From Acetobacter cibinongensis (GTDB lineage: Bacteria; Pseudomonadota; Alphaproteobacteria; Acetobacterales; Acetobacteraceae): a DNA stretch of 64,000 nt. The stretch is taken from NCBI RefSeq assembly GCF_000963925.1, contig NZ_BAMV01000006.1, positions 1-64,000 of the forward strand. Direction: 5' to 3'. Positions 53,687 to 63,466 of the stretch are shown one piece after another (within the stretch, counting starts at the first letter, position 1; every line of letters starts with the position of its first letter). Under the pieces are notes generated by a model. It was not told the DNA's origin. It worked only from the letters and a program-made list of their open reading frames with translations, and ran no database searches. The translations under genes and the position numbers were made by a program.

Positions 53687-54277
53687 TCAGTATGCCTGAT
53701 AATCCGCTTTTTTCAGGTGTGCCTCGTTGTAGCTCAGTTGGTCCTTGGTCAACTGGAAACCAACCTCAAACCGGTAATCAGAGTCCGTATTCTTAGGCAC
53801 AATAGGCAGGTCCACCGTTACAACCTTGGTGTCCGTCGTGAAGCTGGACAGGTTGGCGGGGAACTGGAACGTGTGACGGAACACATGTTTGTTTACAATC
53901 TTGTCCCCATGCAGCACGGCAACAAACCATGGCAGCGTGATGGTGCCATTCTGGGCGGCCATGCCACGGCTGACGACAAAACGCAGCGCGATTCGGGTTT
54001 TAAGATCTTTCTTGCCCGCAGCCAGACAGTCCCCTTGAAGTTTGAGAATGCTGGCGCGTGTGATCAGGTGCGGGAAGGTAGTGGTCTTGCCGTCATAGGT
54101 ATAAAAATCGGCCGCTTCTGGCGGAATATGTGTCAGGGGGCAGCTTGGGGCAAAGGCCATGGACTGGTCTTCTTCATCCCCACACCCGGACAGCGGGGTG
54201 AGCAGGCCAAGTCCCACAAGACCATACAGCGCAAGGCGCGGTAAAAGGCGGCGTGGGCGGGGAAGGTCATGCGACAT
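53687..54277 (-). CDS. Putative lipoprotein of unknown function
   Basis: A 196-residue exported protein. The signal helix LALYGLVGLGLLTPLSGC ends with lipobox LSGC (Cys32). The mature part has cysteines (ASILKLQGDC, APSCPL) and a beta-rich C-terminal half (TKVVTVDLPIVPKNTDSDYR, EVGFQLTKDQLSYNEAHLKK). The family is not recognised. It is anchored in the outer or inner membrane; Gly33 at +2 does not mark inner retention. It is divergent from ispH with 241 bases between. Confidence 0.78.
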   Translation of the reverse strand: MSHDLPRPRRLLPRLALYGLVGLGLLTPLSGCGDEEDQSMAFAPSCPLTHIPPEAADFYTYDGKTTTFPHLITRASILKLQGDCLAAGKKDLKTRIALRFVVSRGMAAQNGTITLPWFVAVLHGDKIVNKHVFRHTFQFPANLSSFTTDTKVVTVDLPIVPKNTDSDYRFEVGFQLTKDQLSYNEAHLKKADYQAY

Positions 54278-54518
54278 ATGCGAATCCGGGTTTTTCAGTT
54301 AACAGGGTAGAACAAGCCAGAATAAAACCATAAACAGTGGTATATCTGCCAGATGCGGGGAGGAAAGCCCTAAAACGGCTTGCATCCGTCCCGCGCTTTG
54401 CGTAGGCCATGCGCAACGGTTACCGTACCTTCTCCGGGTTTCGGGCATAGCCTCTTTCTTATATGCTTTGTCATATTCTGTCTCTTCTATATCGTTTGCC
54501 GCAAGTTTGGGGAACACC

Positions 54519-55520
54519 ATGCCCGATCAAACTCAAACCATTGTCCCGGTCGATACCACTCAGGCCGTGCACGATAAGACCCTGAAAGTCCTTCTGGCTG
54601 GCCCGCGCGGGTTCTGCGCCGGGGTAGACCGCGCCATCCGCGTGGTGGAGGAAGCCATCCGCCGCTATGGCGCACCTGTCTATGTGCGCCACGAAATTGT
54701 GCATAACCGCACGGTTGTGGAGGAGCTTGAAGCTCAGGGTGCCATTTTTGTGGAAGAACTGGACGAAGTGCCACCTGATGGCCACGTTGTCTTCTCCGCT
54801 CATGGTGTGCCCAAAACCGTTCCTGCTGAGGCAGAGCGCCGCAACCTACTGTATCTAGATGCAACCTGCCCGCTGGTGTCTAAAGTGCACCGTGAGGCAG
54901 AGCGCCACTTTGCAGGTGGTGGCCCGGAAAGCCGCCATATTCTGATGATTGGCCATGCAGGCCATCCGGAAGTGGTGGGGACCATGGGCCAGTTGCCGGT
55001 GGGTGCTGTCACACTGATTAACGATGCGGAAGAAGCCCGCACCGTGAAACCAGCAGACCCGTCCCGTCTGGCCTTCATTACCCAGACCACGCTTTCTGTT
55101 GATGATACGGCAGAGATTGTTGATATCCTGCGTGAGCGCTTTCCTCTGATTGAAGGCCCGAAGCGTGAGGATATCTGCTACGCCACCACCAACCGTCAGG
55201 AAGCTGTGAAGGCCATAGCGCCTGAGTGTGATCTGGTGATTGTCATTGGCTCTCCCAACTCCTCCAACTCACAGCGGCTGCGGGAAGTAGCGGAACGCTC
55301 AGGGGCACGCCGTGCCCTGCTGGTGCCCCGCCTGAACGAGCTTGACTGGTCTGTGCTGGAAGGCGTGAAAACGCTGGGTATTACTGCTGGTGCCTCTGCT
55401 CCGGAAGCACTGGTGCAGGAAATGGTGGCAGAGCTGGCCAAGCGCTACACGCTGTGCATTGATGAGCGGACAGTGAAGGAAGAAAACGTGATCTTCCGTC
55501 TGCCCGCACCGCTCGGCTAA
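54519..55520 (+). CDS. ispH: 4-hydroxy-3-methylbut-2-enyl diphosphate reductase
   Basis: A 333-residue 4Fe-4S enzyme making IPP and DMAPP in the last MEP-pathway step. The three cluster Cys are in [11 protein letters not shown] (Cys33), [10 protein letters not shown] and [10 protein letters not shown]. Other blocks are [28 protein letters not shown] and [19 protein letters not shown] chose ATG 54519, with ggggaa 6-9 bases upstream, over a frame to 54468. ispH-thrB-rnhA form an operon (gaps 15 bases and a 17-base overlap). Confidence 0.97.
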   Translation: MPDQTQTIVPVDTTQAVHDKTLKVLLAGPRGFCAGVDRAIRVVEEAIRRYGAPVYVRHEIVHNRTVVEELEAQGAIFVEELDEVPPDGHVVFSAHGVPKTVPAEAERRNLLYLDATCPLVSKVHREAERHFAGGGPESRHILMIGHAGHPEVVGTMGQLPVGAVTLINDAEEARTVKPADPSRLAFITQTTLSVDDTAEIVDILRERFPLIEGPKREDICYATTNRQEAVKAIAPECDLVIVIGSPNSSNSQRLREVAERSGARRALLVPRLNELDWSVLEGVKTLGITAGASAPEALVQEMVAELAKRYTLCIDERTVKEENVIFRLPAPLG

Positions 55521-55535
55521 GGCGCTGTTGCTTCC

Positions 55536-56510
55536 ATGGCCGTTTACACGGATGTCAGTGATGAGGCCCTTACGTCTTTTCTCACAGACTATGACATAGG
55601 GGATCTGGTCGCTTTTCGCGGTATTGCTGAAGGGGTTGAGAACAGCAACTTTCAGCTTCGTACCACACAGGGGGACTTTATCCTTACCCTGTACGAAAAG
55701 CGGGTGAATGCGCAGGAACTACCATGGTTTCTGGGGCTGATGCAGCATCTGGCAGGGCAGGGCGTGTCCTGCCCGCAGCCTGTGGCGGCCAGAAGTGGCG
55801 CTATGCTCAACACGCTGGCAGGGCGCCCGGCTGCCATTACAACTTTTTTGCCGGGGGTTTGGCCGCGTAAGGTCAAGGCAGCGCATTGCCGTCCACTAGG
55901 TCAGGCTCTGGCACGGCTGCACGCTGCCGGGCAAAGCTATGCGCCGGTACGCGCCAACAGTCTGGGGCCAGACGCCTGGAAACCCCTGCTGGAAAGCTGC
56001 CGGGGCCAGACAGATAGCGTTGTGGCTGGTCTGGAAGCAGAACTGGATGCCGCCTTTGACCATATTCTACCCGTGTGGCCCGGACAGGGTGGCAACCCGG
56101 ACCTGCCGCGCGGGCAGATTCATGCAGATCTTTTCCCCGATAATGTGTTTTTCCTGAAAAACATGCTCTCAGGCCTGATCGACTTCTACTTCGCCTGTAC
56201 GGATATTCTGGCATACGACATTGCCATTTGCCTGAATGCCTGGTGCTTTGAGGAAGACGGCTCTTTTAACGTCACGTTCGCACGGCAGCTTTTGCTGGGG
56301 TATGATGACGTAAGGCCCTTGAGTGCGCAGGAGCGGGCAGCCCTGCCGGTTCTTGCCCGTGGTGCCGCCATGCGCTTTCTGCTGACACGCCTGTATGACT
56401 GGATCAACACGCCAGCAGATGCGCTTGTCACCCCCAAAGACCCGCTGGATTATGTGAAGCGCCTTCGCTTCCATCTGGCAACGGAGACGTTGGATGGATA
56501 CGGAGTTTGA
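55536..56510 (+). CDS. thrB: Homoserine kinase, phosphotransferase fold
   Basis: A 324-residue enzyme phosphorylating homoserine in threonine synthesis, of the APH-fold type seen in alphaproteobacteria, not the GHMP type of E. coli. Blocks: [56 protein letters not shown] (catalytic Asp) and [20 protein letters not shown] (metal Asp). The stop overlaps rnhA by 17 bases. Confidence 0.95.
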   Translation: MAVYTDVSDEALTSFLTDYDIGDLVAFRGIAEGVENSNFQLRTTQGDFILTLYEKRVNAQELPWFLGLMQHLAGQGVSCPQPVAARSGAMLNTLAGRPAAITTFLPGVWPRKVKAAHCRPLGQALARLHAAGQSYAPVRANSLGPDAWKPLLESCRGQTDSVVAGLEAELDAAFDHILPVWPGQGGNPDLPRGQIHADLFPDNVFFLKNMLSGLIDFYFACTDILAYDIAICLNAWCFEEDGSFNVTFARQLLLGYDDVRPLSAQERAALPVLARGAAMRFLLTRLYDWINTPADALVTPKDPLDYVKRLRFHLATETLDGYGV

Positions 56511-56976
56511 TCCCACGCCTGCGCCAGAGCAGGACGTTGTGGAAATATGGACGGATGGCGGTTGCCGCCCTAACCCCGGCCCCGGCGGGTGGGGTGTGCT
56601 GCTCCGCTTTAAGGGAACAGAGCGGGAGCTCTCTGGTGGCGAACCTGCCACCACCAACAACCGTATGGAACTGACGGCTGCGGCAGAGGCGCTGGAGGCG
56701 TTGAAACGTCCGTGTGTGGTTCGGCTGCATACGGATAGCGAGTATGTCAGAAATGGCATTACCCGTTGGCATACGGGCTGGGTGCGGCGTAACTGGCGCA
56801 ATGCGTCCGGTGACCCGGTCGCCAACATGGATTTGTGGCGCAGGCTTCTGGACGCCAACAAAAAACATGATGTGTCGTGGCATTGGGTCAAAGGCCATTC
56901 CGGCGTGCCTGAAAACGAGCGTGTGGACGAACTGGCAACACAGGCCCGTATTCTTATTGAGCAAGAGCAGGCCTGA
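56494..56976 (+). CDS. rnhA: Ribonuclease HI
   Basis: A 160-residue enzyme degrading RNA in RNA-DNA hybrids. The active site DEDD: Asp21 ([17 protein letters not shown]), Glu59 ([13 protein letters not shown]), Asp81 ([12 protein letters not shown]) and Asp in ENERVDELA. The basic protrusion WVRRNWRN and the VKGHSG loop are present. It overlaps thrB by 17 bases. Confidence 0.97.
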   Translation: MDTEFDPTPAPEQDVVEIWTDGGCRPNPGPGGWGVLLRFKGTERELSGGEPATTNNRMELTAAAEALEALKRPCVVRLHTDSEYVRNGITRWHTGWVRRNWRNASGDPVANMDLWRRLLDANKKHDVSWHWVKGHSGVPENERVDELATQARILIEQEQA

Positions 56977-57106
56977 TATCGAAGCAGCTTCGACTTTCAT
57001 GCGTTAGCGCCTGCCTGCTCAAGACTAAGCCCAACACTGCAGAGACTGTGGCTCTTCCGACAAATGGCCAGCTCTGCTTACAGACCGAATGTAACCCTAT
57101 TATCTG

Positions 57107-58129
57107 TCAGAGCGCTGTTGCGGCTGGCACAAGCTGCTGCACATCATAACCCGCTTTACGGAGCAGGGAGGGTAGCCCCGTAGGGCCGCTCATGTGCAGG
57201 GCACCAACGGCAACAAAAATACTTTGGCCGCTTTGATGAAGCTGCTCAATTTTCTGGGCCATAAGACTGTTGCGGTCGTCCAGCATTGCTTTGGTGTGCA
57301 GTTTTTCAGCCGCGGTGCCCACGCACTTACACCAGTCGCGGTAATGGTTCAGCTTGGTCAGGTCACTCTCGCTCCACATGGTCGCAATAATGCTCAGGTC
57401 TTTTCTGGCTGTGGCGCTGCTGAGGGCCTTGATGGCGGAATCCACCACCATGTCTTCTTCGCTTTGTGTTTTGCCTGTCAGTAAGGCAACCTGCGTCTCG
57501 GCTGTTTCCAAGGCGATAAGCTGTTTGTGGGTTGCTTTTGCGATACCTTGCAGCACGGCATCTATGCCGTAATCGGGATATAGCCCATCTGCCCGGCCCT
57601 CAAGCCCCAGCAGAGCCGTGGCTTCAATACTCACCGGGATGTTGGCGAGTTTCTCCACAGGAACGCACATTGTCTTTCCAATGGCATCCAGCTTGGCTTT
57701 CCGGCCGGTCTTGATCATATGCTGCAGGCGGGCGGGGTCTGCCGGACGACGGAGTAATTCCATGGTTTTAGGGTCAGAGGTTATCAGCTCTACAGCAACA
57801 GTCGTACTGTGGCGCAGGGCGTCACGTGTCAGCAGTCCCGGTATCATCCAGTCGGACTGCGCAATATGCATTGTCCCGTATAACCACGAGGCATGACCGT
57901 CTTTGGTAATTTTCCATAAAAACCCACGGTCTTTGGCCGCTTTCAGCAGCTCCTTAAGATGGTCGTGGCTGGGCATGGTTGCCTGCGGGGGGCACACCGC
58001 TTTTTGGGGTGCGCTGGCGCTTGCTGGGGGAGCAACATCGGTCTGAGCGTAGGCAACTGGTGCGCCAAGCATGAGGGCCAAAGCTGTCGTGGTGGTTTTT
58101 AACCACCGGCCCTTTGATTTTAAAATCAT
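57107..58129 (-). CDS. Secreted TraB/GumN-family protein
   Basis: A 340-residue exported protein, with a signal peptide ending VAYA (28). The mature part carries the TraB/GumN blocks: FLWKITKDGHASWLYGTMHI near 100, AVELITSDPKTMELL, and SIFVAVGALHMSGPTGLPSL near the C-terminus. The GxxH pairs resemble the metal-binding or catalytic pairs of TIKI/PrgY relatives, so a metal-dependent protease is possible but not established for bacterial members. It lies upstream of the MotB-like gene on the same strand, separated by a strong hairpin. Confidence 0.9.
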   Translation of the reverse strand: MILKSKGRWLKTTTTALALMLGAPVAYAQTDVAPPASASAPQKAVCPPQATMPSHDHLKELLKAAKDRGFLWKITKDGHASWLYGTMHIAQSDWMIPGLLTRDALRHSTTVAVELITSDPKTMELLRRPADPARLQHMIKTGRKAKLDAIGKTMCVPVEKLANIPVSIEATALLGLEGRADGLYPDYGIDAVLQGIAKATHKQLIALETAETQVALLTGKTQSEEDMVVDSAIKALSSATARKDLSIIATMWSESDLTKLNHYRDWCKCVGTAAEKLHTKAMLDDRNSLMAQKIEQLHQSGQSIFVAVGALHMSGPTGLPSLLRKAGYDVQQLVPAATAL

Positions 58130-58236
58130 AAAAATTCAAGCCTTTGTCTTAAATACAAGGCGTCTTTATACCGAGTTTTAATGTGAGAAGACATCCTGCC
58201 AATCATGACAGTTTCTGTGTGCGCCGCGCTTGGCAG

Positions 58237-58274
58237 TGTATCTGGCGAAGGTAATCTCTCCTTTGCCAGATACA
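58237..58274. terminator. Long hairpin between MotB-like and GumN-like genes
   Basis: TGTATCTGGC (58237-58246) pairs with GCCAGATACA (58265-58274) and the stem continues inward with GAAGG/CCTTT (one G-T), about 15 pairs with an 8-base loop. It lies 20 bases after the leftward MotB-like gene. Neither side has a T-run. Confidence 0.55.
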
Positions 58275-58294
58275 GAAAAGAGATGCCCTAACGT

Positions 58295-59275
58295 TTATCG
58301 GTCCGTCAGGCGGAATTCGATACGGCGGTTGCGGGCATAGGCTTCTGGTGTATTCTGGCTGTCCAGCGGCTGGTAGTCAGCAAAGCCTGTGGCGGCCAGA
58401 CGGCGGGGGCTAATGCCCTCTGCCACCAGCAATTTGACAACCGTAATGGCGCGGGCGCTTGAGAGCTCCCAGTTACTGGGGAAGGCTGTATGAATTGGTT
58501 GGCGGTCAGCGTGGCCATCCACCCGCAGCAGCCACGGTATATCGTTCGGGATATGCGCTGTGACGGTTTTAAGGGTATGCGCCAGCGTTACAATTTCTTT
58601 CTGGCCCTCAGGGGAGAGTTCCGCACTGCCTACGGGGAAGAGAACCTCGCTCTGGAAAACAAAACGGTCGCCTACAATATGCACGCCCTTCTGGTCGTGC
58701 AGGCTGTCCCGCAGGCGGCCAAAGAATTCTGAGCGGTAGCGGCTTAATTCATTAACCTTGTTCACAAGCGCAGCGTTCAGCTTGCTGGAAAGATCTGTGA
58801 TTTTTTCACTTTGGCTCTGAGCGGTCTTCTGAGAAACGGTGAGAGCCTGACCCAATGCGGCCAACTGAGCGTTCAGGTCTGTCAGCTGGTCGTTAAGCTG
58901 TGTCATGCGCAGGCGGTCCGCCACAGTCAGCGCTGCGGCAGCATCGGCGGTATTGCGGGCTTCTTCCTCTGCCGCCGTATGCGCAGACAGGGCAGCAACA
59001 TCCTGCTGATGCTGGCTTTGCAGGCCGCTCACACTGTCACTCAGGGCACGGTTGCGGGCGTGTTCGGTATCAAGCTGGCGGGAGAGTTCTGCGGCCTGAC
59101 CCTGCAGTTTTTCCAGCACATGCTCGCGCCGGTTTAGTGCGGCAGAAAGCAGGGTTTGCCCCATGACAAACACCAGCAGCACAAACACCACCACCATAAG
59201 CAGGGTGGAAAGGGCATCAACATAGCCGGGCCAGGCGTCAAGCCCGGCATGCAGTTTTCTGCGGCGGCGGGCCAT
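58295..59275 (-). CDS. MotB/OmpA-like peptidoglycan-binding protein
   Basis: A 326-residue protein with a MotB-type build: a basic N-terminus, one membrane helix (ALSTLLMVVVFVLLVFVMGQ, about 21-40), a long coiled coil (about 45-175, QGQAAELSRQLDTEHARNRA and following), and an OmpA-like peptidoglycan-binding domain (FPVGSAELSPEGQKEIVTLA to AYARNRRIEFRLTDR). The membrane helix is preceded by Asp (YVDALS), the proton-binding Asp position in MotB. It pairs with the MotA/ExbB-like gene 3 bases upstream. No flagellar genes are in view, so it is probably a non-flagellar energised complex acting on the wall or outer membrane. Confidence 0.9.
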   Translation of the reverse strand: MARRRRKLHAGLDAWPGYVDALSTLLMVVVFVLLVFVMGQTLLSAALNRREHVLEKLQGQAAELSRQLDTEHARNRALSDSVSGLQSQHQQDVAALSAHTAAEEEARNTADAAAALTVADRLRMTQLNDQLTDLNAQLAALGQALTVSQKTAQSQSEKITDLSSKLNAALVNKVNELSRYRSEFFGRLRDSLHDQKGVHIVGDRFVFQSEVLFPVGSAELSPEGQKEIVTLAHTLKTVTAHIPNDIPWLLRVDGHADRQPIHTAFPSNWELSSARAITVVKLLVAEGISPRRLAATGFADYQPLDSQNTPEAYARNRRIEFRLTDR

Positions 59276-59278
59276 GGG

Positions 59279-60334
59279 TCAGTTCCCTTTATGGAGTGGT
59301 GTGTTCTCTGCCGCAGCAGCAATGGTACGGGCCAGCACGCGCAGGTCATTCCGCAGCTCAGAGGTCATGCGGCTACGGCCTTCCTCATTGCTTTGCACCA
59401 GGGTGTGGAGCAGGCGTTCAATGTTGTGCAGGCTTTCCGTCTGGCTGGCAGCGTTCTCAAGACGATCGGACAGTTTGCTGAGAATCTGGCTTTCCTTCTC
59501 ACGCCGCGCCTCGCTGGTGCGCACAAGATTTTGCAAAGATTCAAGGTTTTCTGCAGTTTGTTCCAGCAGGGCTTCAATGTAGGCAGGGACAGGCGCGCCC
59601 GCTTCCATGGCGTGGGCGGACTGTGTGGGGGCAGCAAAGCGCGTTTGCTCTGCCAGCCATTCTTCCAATTCATTAAAAAAGCGGTTCTGGGCCTGTCCGG
59701 CCGTCAGGTCCAGAAAACCCAGCACAAGAGCACTGGCCAGACCAAACAGAGACCCGGAAAACGCTGTGCTCATGCCATGCAACGGTTTTGTAAGGCCGGT
59801 TTTAAGCTGACCAAACATGGCGTCCAGATCGCCGGACCCGGCAGACATCCCCTCAATAACATCGGCAATGGAATGGACCGTCAGGAGCAGGCCGTAAAAG
59901 GTACCGAGAAGACCCAGGAAAATCAGCAGCCCTGTCATGTAGCGCGACACCTCGCGCCCTTCGTCCAGTCGCCCGGACACGGAATCAAGAACAGCCTGCA
60001 TGGCGGGGGTGGAAAGTGCCACGGGCTGCCCGCGGTGGTCGGGCCGAGAGCCAAGAGCTGTGGCGAGGGGCGCAAGCAGGCGCGGAGCAGGCAGGCTGCC
60101 CAGCCCTGTGCGGGACTGGCGGAGGGTTTCAACCCAGCGCACCTCCGGCAACAGGCGCTGCACCATGCCAACATTCCAGGCAATGCCAATGGCCAGAATG
60201 CCCAGTATCACCCCATCCAACACGGGGTTACCCAGAAAGGCCTCGTAGAGCGGCCGCCAGAGGACGGCAGCCCCTAACGCCACAAAAACAAGAAACCCGA
60301 GCATTCTGAGAAGGTAAAGTGTGGGACGGGTCAT
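59279..60334 (-). CDS. MotA/ExbB-like proton channel protein
   Basis: A 351-residue inner membrane protein: two N-terminal helices (LRMLGFLVFVALGAAVLW, LDGVILGILAIGIAWNV), then a cytoplasmic loop, and two more helices near LLIFLGLLGTFYGLLLTVHS and MSTAFSGSLFGLASALVLGF. The second pair carries the TolQ/ExbB/MotA-type signature. A C-terminal coiled-coil tail follows (LLEQTAENLESLQNLVRTSE). It is coupled to the MotB-like gene (3 bases) and lies before the OmpA-like gene (34 bases away), so the three form one operon and one machine. Confidence 0.9.
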   Translation of the reverse strand: MTRPTLYLLRMLGFLVFVALGAAVLWRPLYEAFLGNPVLDGVILGILAIGIAWNVGMVQRLLPEVRWVETLRQSRTGLGSLPAPRLLAPLATALGSRPDHRGQPVALSTPAMQAVLDSVSGRLDEGREVSRYMTGLLIFLGLLGTFYGLLLTVHSIADVIEGMSAGSGDLDAMFGQLKTGLTKPLHGMSTAFSGSLFGLASALVLGFLDLTAGQAQNRFFNELEEWLAEQTRFAAPTQSAHAMEAGAPVPAYIEALLEQTAENLESLQNLVRTSEARREKESQILSKLSDRLENAASQTESLHNIERLLHTLVQSNEEGRSRMTSELRNDLRVLARTIAAAAENTPLHKGN

Positions 60335-60368
60335 GGCGTGATTTCCGGCTTGAAAGGTGAAAAACAGG

Positions 60369-61181
60369 TCAGGATGGCGCGGCGTCAGACTGGTAAATAT
60401 CTATGTGGTCCTGAGCCGTATCCGGTTTGGCTGCCTGACCTTTTGGAATACCGATAATCCGCAAGTAAATGCGGGTGGAGGGAATACCGCCATTCATCAG
60501 AACGCTACGCGCCGCGAGGCCTCGGCTTAACGCCATACGGCGTGGCAGGGACGGGTCATCCGCCATACCGGAACTGTAGGCGTCAATCATGGCGCGAACG
60601 TGGGGTTTGTCAGACAAACGCTGCCCAAACCCCAGAATAGCCTGATGTGTGGTGGGGTTGAGGTCAGCCGAGCCCGCGGCAAACGTAATACGCACACCGT
60701 TTGGGAGGTGCTGCACTTCTCCCACAGCCTTTAGATCCACCGTAGGTTGGGGCGGCACGGGGAAGGGGTGGAGTTCAATATCTGGCGGCGGTTCCGTCAG
60801 TTTTGGAACCGGCGGTGGTGCTGGCGGAATTGTTGCCGCCGGAGGGGTATGAGCGGGGGGCGCTTTGCTGGCCGTAGCAGGTTTTTCCGGTGTGGCTGCC
60901 ACTTTGGGCTGTGCAGGCGTGGCAGTGGCTTTGCTTTTGACGGGACCTGACTTTTTGGCGGACTCGCTCTCCTTTTTCACAGCAGGGGGTGCCTTATGCT
61001 GTGGAGGGGCCGCCTGCACGGGCTTGTCCTCCTGCGACTTTGGTTGCGCAGCTGGCGCATCACCAAGGCTGTCCAGAGCCTGTGAGTTGGTAAGAACCTG
61101 AGCGTGCGCAGTGGCTGCGGGCAGCAGGATGAGGGCGCACAGCGCAGCAAGCGCCTGCGAGGAAAGAGAAGTGCTCTGCAT
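60369..61181 (-). CDS. Periplasmic OmpA-like protein with Pro/Ala/Lys linker
   Basis: A 270-residue exported protein. The signal peptide ends ATAHA (27). A long low-complexity Pro/Ala/Lys linker runs to about 135 (e.g. PPAATIPPAPPPVPKLTEPP), which could span the periplasm. The C-terminal domain (about 160-255) resembles the OmpA C domain: GVRITFAAGSADLNPTTHQA, VRAMIDAYSSG and RRMALSRGLAARSVLMNGGI. First gene of the operon with the MotA/B-like pair; likely the third component. Confidence 0.85.
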   Translation of the reverse strand: MQSTSLSSQALAALCALILLPAATAHAQVLTNSQALDSLGDAPAAQPKSQEDKPVQAAPPQHKAPPAVKKESESAKKSGPVKSKATATPAQPKVAATPEKPATASKAPPAHTPPAATIPPAPPPVPKLTEPPPDIELHPFPVPPQPTVDLKAVGEVQHLPNGVRITFAAGSADLNPTTHQAILGFGQRLSDKPHVRAMIDAYSSGMADDPSLPRRMALSRGLAARSVLMNGGIPSTRIYLRIIGIPKGQAAKPDTAQDHIDIYQSDAAPS

Positions 61182-61263
61182 TATGCGTCAGACTAAACCA
61201 GAAAATGGGCGGTATGGAACAGAACAATATATTTTCCGCTAAACTGGCGGCAAATATAGGGCA

Positions 61264-62079
61264 TCAGGCAGAAAATTGTTCCGCCGTGATGCGTTCAGAG
61301 AGGGTTTGGCCGGGGTCAAACAGTACGGTGACGTGGCGTGTGCGGTCTTCCTGCACCTCAACAGTCACAACGTCCCGAATTTCCAACGAATCAGCCACGG
61401 CGGCCACGGGGCGCTTTTCATCTTCAAGGATGCTGAAGCGCACATAGGCTGTTGAGGGTAAAAGAGCTCCCCGCCAGCGGCGTGGGCGGAACGGGCATAT
61501 GGGTGTCAGGGGCAGCAGATTACCCGAGAGCGGCACAATAGGGCCGTGAGCCGAAAGATTATAGGCAGTTGACCCAGCCGGGGTGGAAACCAGCGCACCA
61601 TCGCAGATCAATTCGGGCATACGCACCATACCATTCACTTCCACCCGAAGTTTGGCAGCCTGCCGGGTCTGGCGGAACAGAAAGACATCATTGAGAGCCA
61701 GGGCATGAAAGACCTCGCCAGACTTTGTCTGGGCTCTCATGCGCAAGGGGTAGAGTTCCGCAGCCTGTGTTGTGGCCAGTTTTTCAGGCAGGGCATCTTC
61801 GGCCATGGGGTTCATCAAAAACCCGACTGACCCGCAATTCATGCCGTACACCGGGGTGTCCAGCTCCATTTCCAGAACCACGCGCAGGGTTTCCAGCATA
61901 AAGCCATCTCCGCCCAGGCAGACAATAACCTCTGCCTCGCCGGGGGGAACATTGCCATAGCGCTCAGCCAGCCGGTCATATTCATGGCGCGCGCCCTCCG
62001 TGGGGGCGGCCATAAAGGCAATACGCTGGGGGACAGGCCGGACCTCAAGTGCTGCAGGTGTAGGAAGCTGAAATGTCAT
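61264..62079 (-). CDS. nadK: NAD kinase
   Basis: A 271-residue enzyme making NADP+ from NAD+ and ATP. The GGDG motif is [15 protein letters not shown] (56-59), followed by [13 protein letters not shown] (NE/D type site), [20 protein letters not shown] and [20 protein letters not shown]. The length is at the low end of the family but all motifs are present. Alone, with 65 bases to the glycosyltransferase gene upstream. Confidence 0.96.
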   Translation of the reverse strand: MTFQLPTPAALEVRPVPQRIAFMAAPTEGARHEYDRLAERYGNVPPGEAEVIVCLGGDGFMLETLRVVLEMELDTPVYGMNCGSVGFLMNPMAEDALPEKLATTQAAELYPLRMRAQTKSGEVFHALALNDVFLFRQTRQAAKLRVEVNGMVRMPELICDGALVSTPAGSTAYNLSAHGPIVPLSGNLLPLTPICPFRPRRWRGALLPSTAYVRFSILEDEKRPVAAVADSLEIRDVVTVEVQEDRTRHVTVLFDPGQTLSERITAEQFSA

Positions 62080-62143
62080 GATTATAAGGGGCTTACACTG
62101 AAAGCAGACAAAGCACGAGCGGGTGGCTTTTTTTTATCACATA

Positions 62144-63409
62144 TCAGGGAGGGCAAAAAGGCTTTGGTGGGAGGGAAGGTGCGCCCATTGCCGCCGTAAC
62201 CTGCTGCCACTGGGCGTGGGCCAGCGCCTGAGCAAACTGTGCCGCCAAGTCTGTTCCCAAAAGCTCATCATAAACAGCCAGAGTAGCCTGTTGCATGGTG
62301 CTGGTGGTGTACTGTGTGAGCACATCCTCCCGTGCGGCATTGCCCATGGCAAGCAGGCTCTCGGGCGGGGCCTGTAGAACGGCTATCAGGGCTTCTGCCA
62401 GTGCGTTTCCGTCTCCGGGGGGAATGCTTATGCCTGTCAGGCCATGGTGTACGGTTTCCAGCGCGGCACCATGGCCGGTGACAATAACCGGCTTGCACAT
62501 GGCCTGCGCCTCCACCACGACCCTGCCAAAAGGTTCTGGCCGGAGGGAGGGGATAACAACCACAGTGGAGAGTGCCAAGGCTGCGGGCATATCCTGGCAA
62601 TGGCCTGCAAAGCGCACGAAATCAGCTATATTCAGGCTTTTGGCCAGAGTGACCAGAGTATTTGCATAGTCGCTTTTCGGCGGGCAGGAGCCAACAAATA
62701 CGCAGTGCCATTGGAGTGTAGGGGCCAGCCGTTTGACCTGCGCCAGCGCCTCCAGCAAAAAGCGCTGGCCTTTCCACTCCGTCAGGCGGCCAGGTAGCAG
62801 AATGACAGGGGTGTGGGGCGGGAGCGCCCAGCTTTCGCTCAGATTATGCATCCGCTGGCCACTTACGGCCTCTGGGCTGAAAAGCTGGATGTCCGCCCCA
62901 CGTGGAATAATCCGTAATCTGTCTGGCGGGACGGCGTATTCAGTGCTCAGGCGCTCCCCAATGTGGCGACTGATGGCAATAACCCGGTCTCCCGCAGCAA
63001 GCACGGCATTATAGCGTTTTTTGCCGGGAAAGTTGGCTGCATGAACGCCGTGCCATGTGGTGACAAAGGGTGTTTTGGTGCGACGGCAGGCAAAACGGGC
63101 AACCCACGCGGGTGCGCGTGAGCGCGCATGGACAAGAGAGACGGAGTTAGCCGCCAGAATATCAGCCAGTTTGCGGGCGTTGCGCAGAATGGAAACGGGG
63201 TTTTTGCGGCCACAATCCGGCAGGGTGATATGCTTGGCCCCTGTGCGCTCCAGTGCCGGTACAAGCCTGCCTCCCGCACTGACCACAAGAGCCTGCCCCC
63301 CGGCCTGCTGAATGGCGGTCGCTATTTCCAGCGTGCCACGCTCCACGCCCCCCTGATTCAGGGCAGGTAAGATTTGCAAGATGACGGGAGAAGACGGCAC
63401 ACTGCTCAT
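62144..63409 (-). CDS. Glycosyltransferase family 4
   Basis: A 421-residue GT-B fold sugar transferase. The N-terminal acceptor part has LQILPALNQGGVERGTLEIA and VHARSRAPAWVA; the C-terminal donor part has VILLPGRLTEWKGQRFLLEA and IPSLRPEPFGRVVVEAQAMC (E-x7-E region), the GT4 signature. Substrate unknown; lipopolysaccharide or capsule assembly is likely. Divergent from the gene at the window end. Confidence 0.92.
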   Translation of the reverse strand: MSSVPSSPVILQILPALNQGGVERGTLEIATAIQQAGGQALVVSAGGRLVPALERTGAKHITLPDCGRKNPVSILRNARKLADILAANSVSLVHARSRAPAWVARFACRRTKTPFVTTWHGVHAANFPGKKRYNAVLAAGDRVIAISRHIGERLSTEYAVPPDRLRIIPRGADIQLFSPEAVSGQRMHNLSESWALPPHTPVILLPGRLTEWKGQRFLLEALAQVKRLAPTLQWHCVFVGSCPPKSDYANTLVTLAKSLNIADFVRFAGHCQDMPAALALSTVVVIPSLRPEPFGRVVVEAQAMCKPVIVTGHGAALETVHHGLTGISIPPGDGNALAEALIAVLQAPPESLLAMGNAAREDVLTQYTTSTMQQATLAVYDELLGTDLAAQFAQALAHAQWQQVTAAMGAPSLPPKPFCPP

Positions 63410-63466
63410 GCTCGGCTGTTAGCATGGTTTTTATGTAACAGACCACAGCTACAGTGTTGAGGCATC

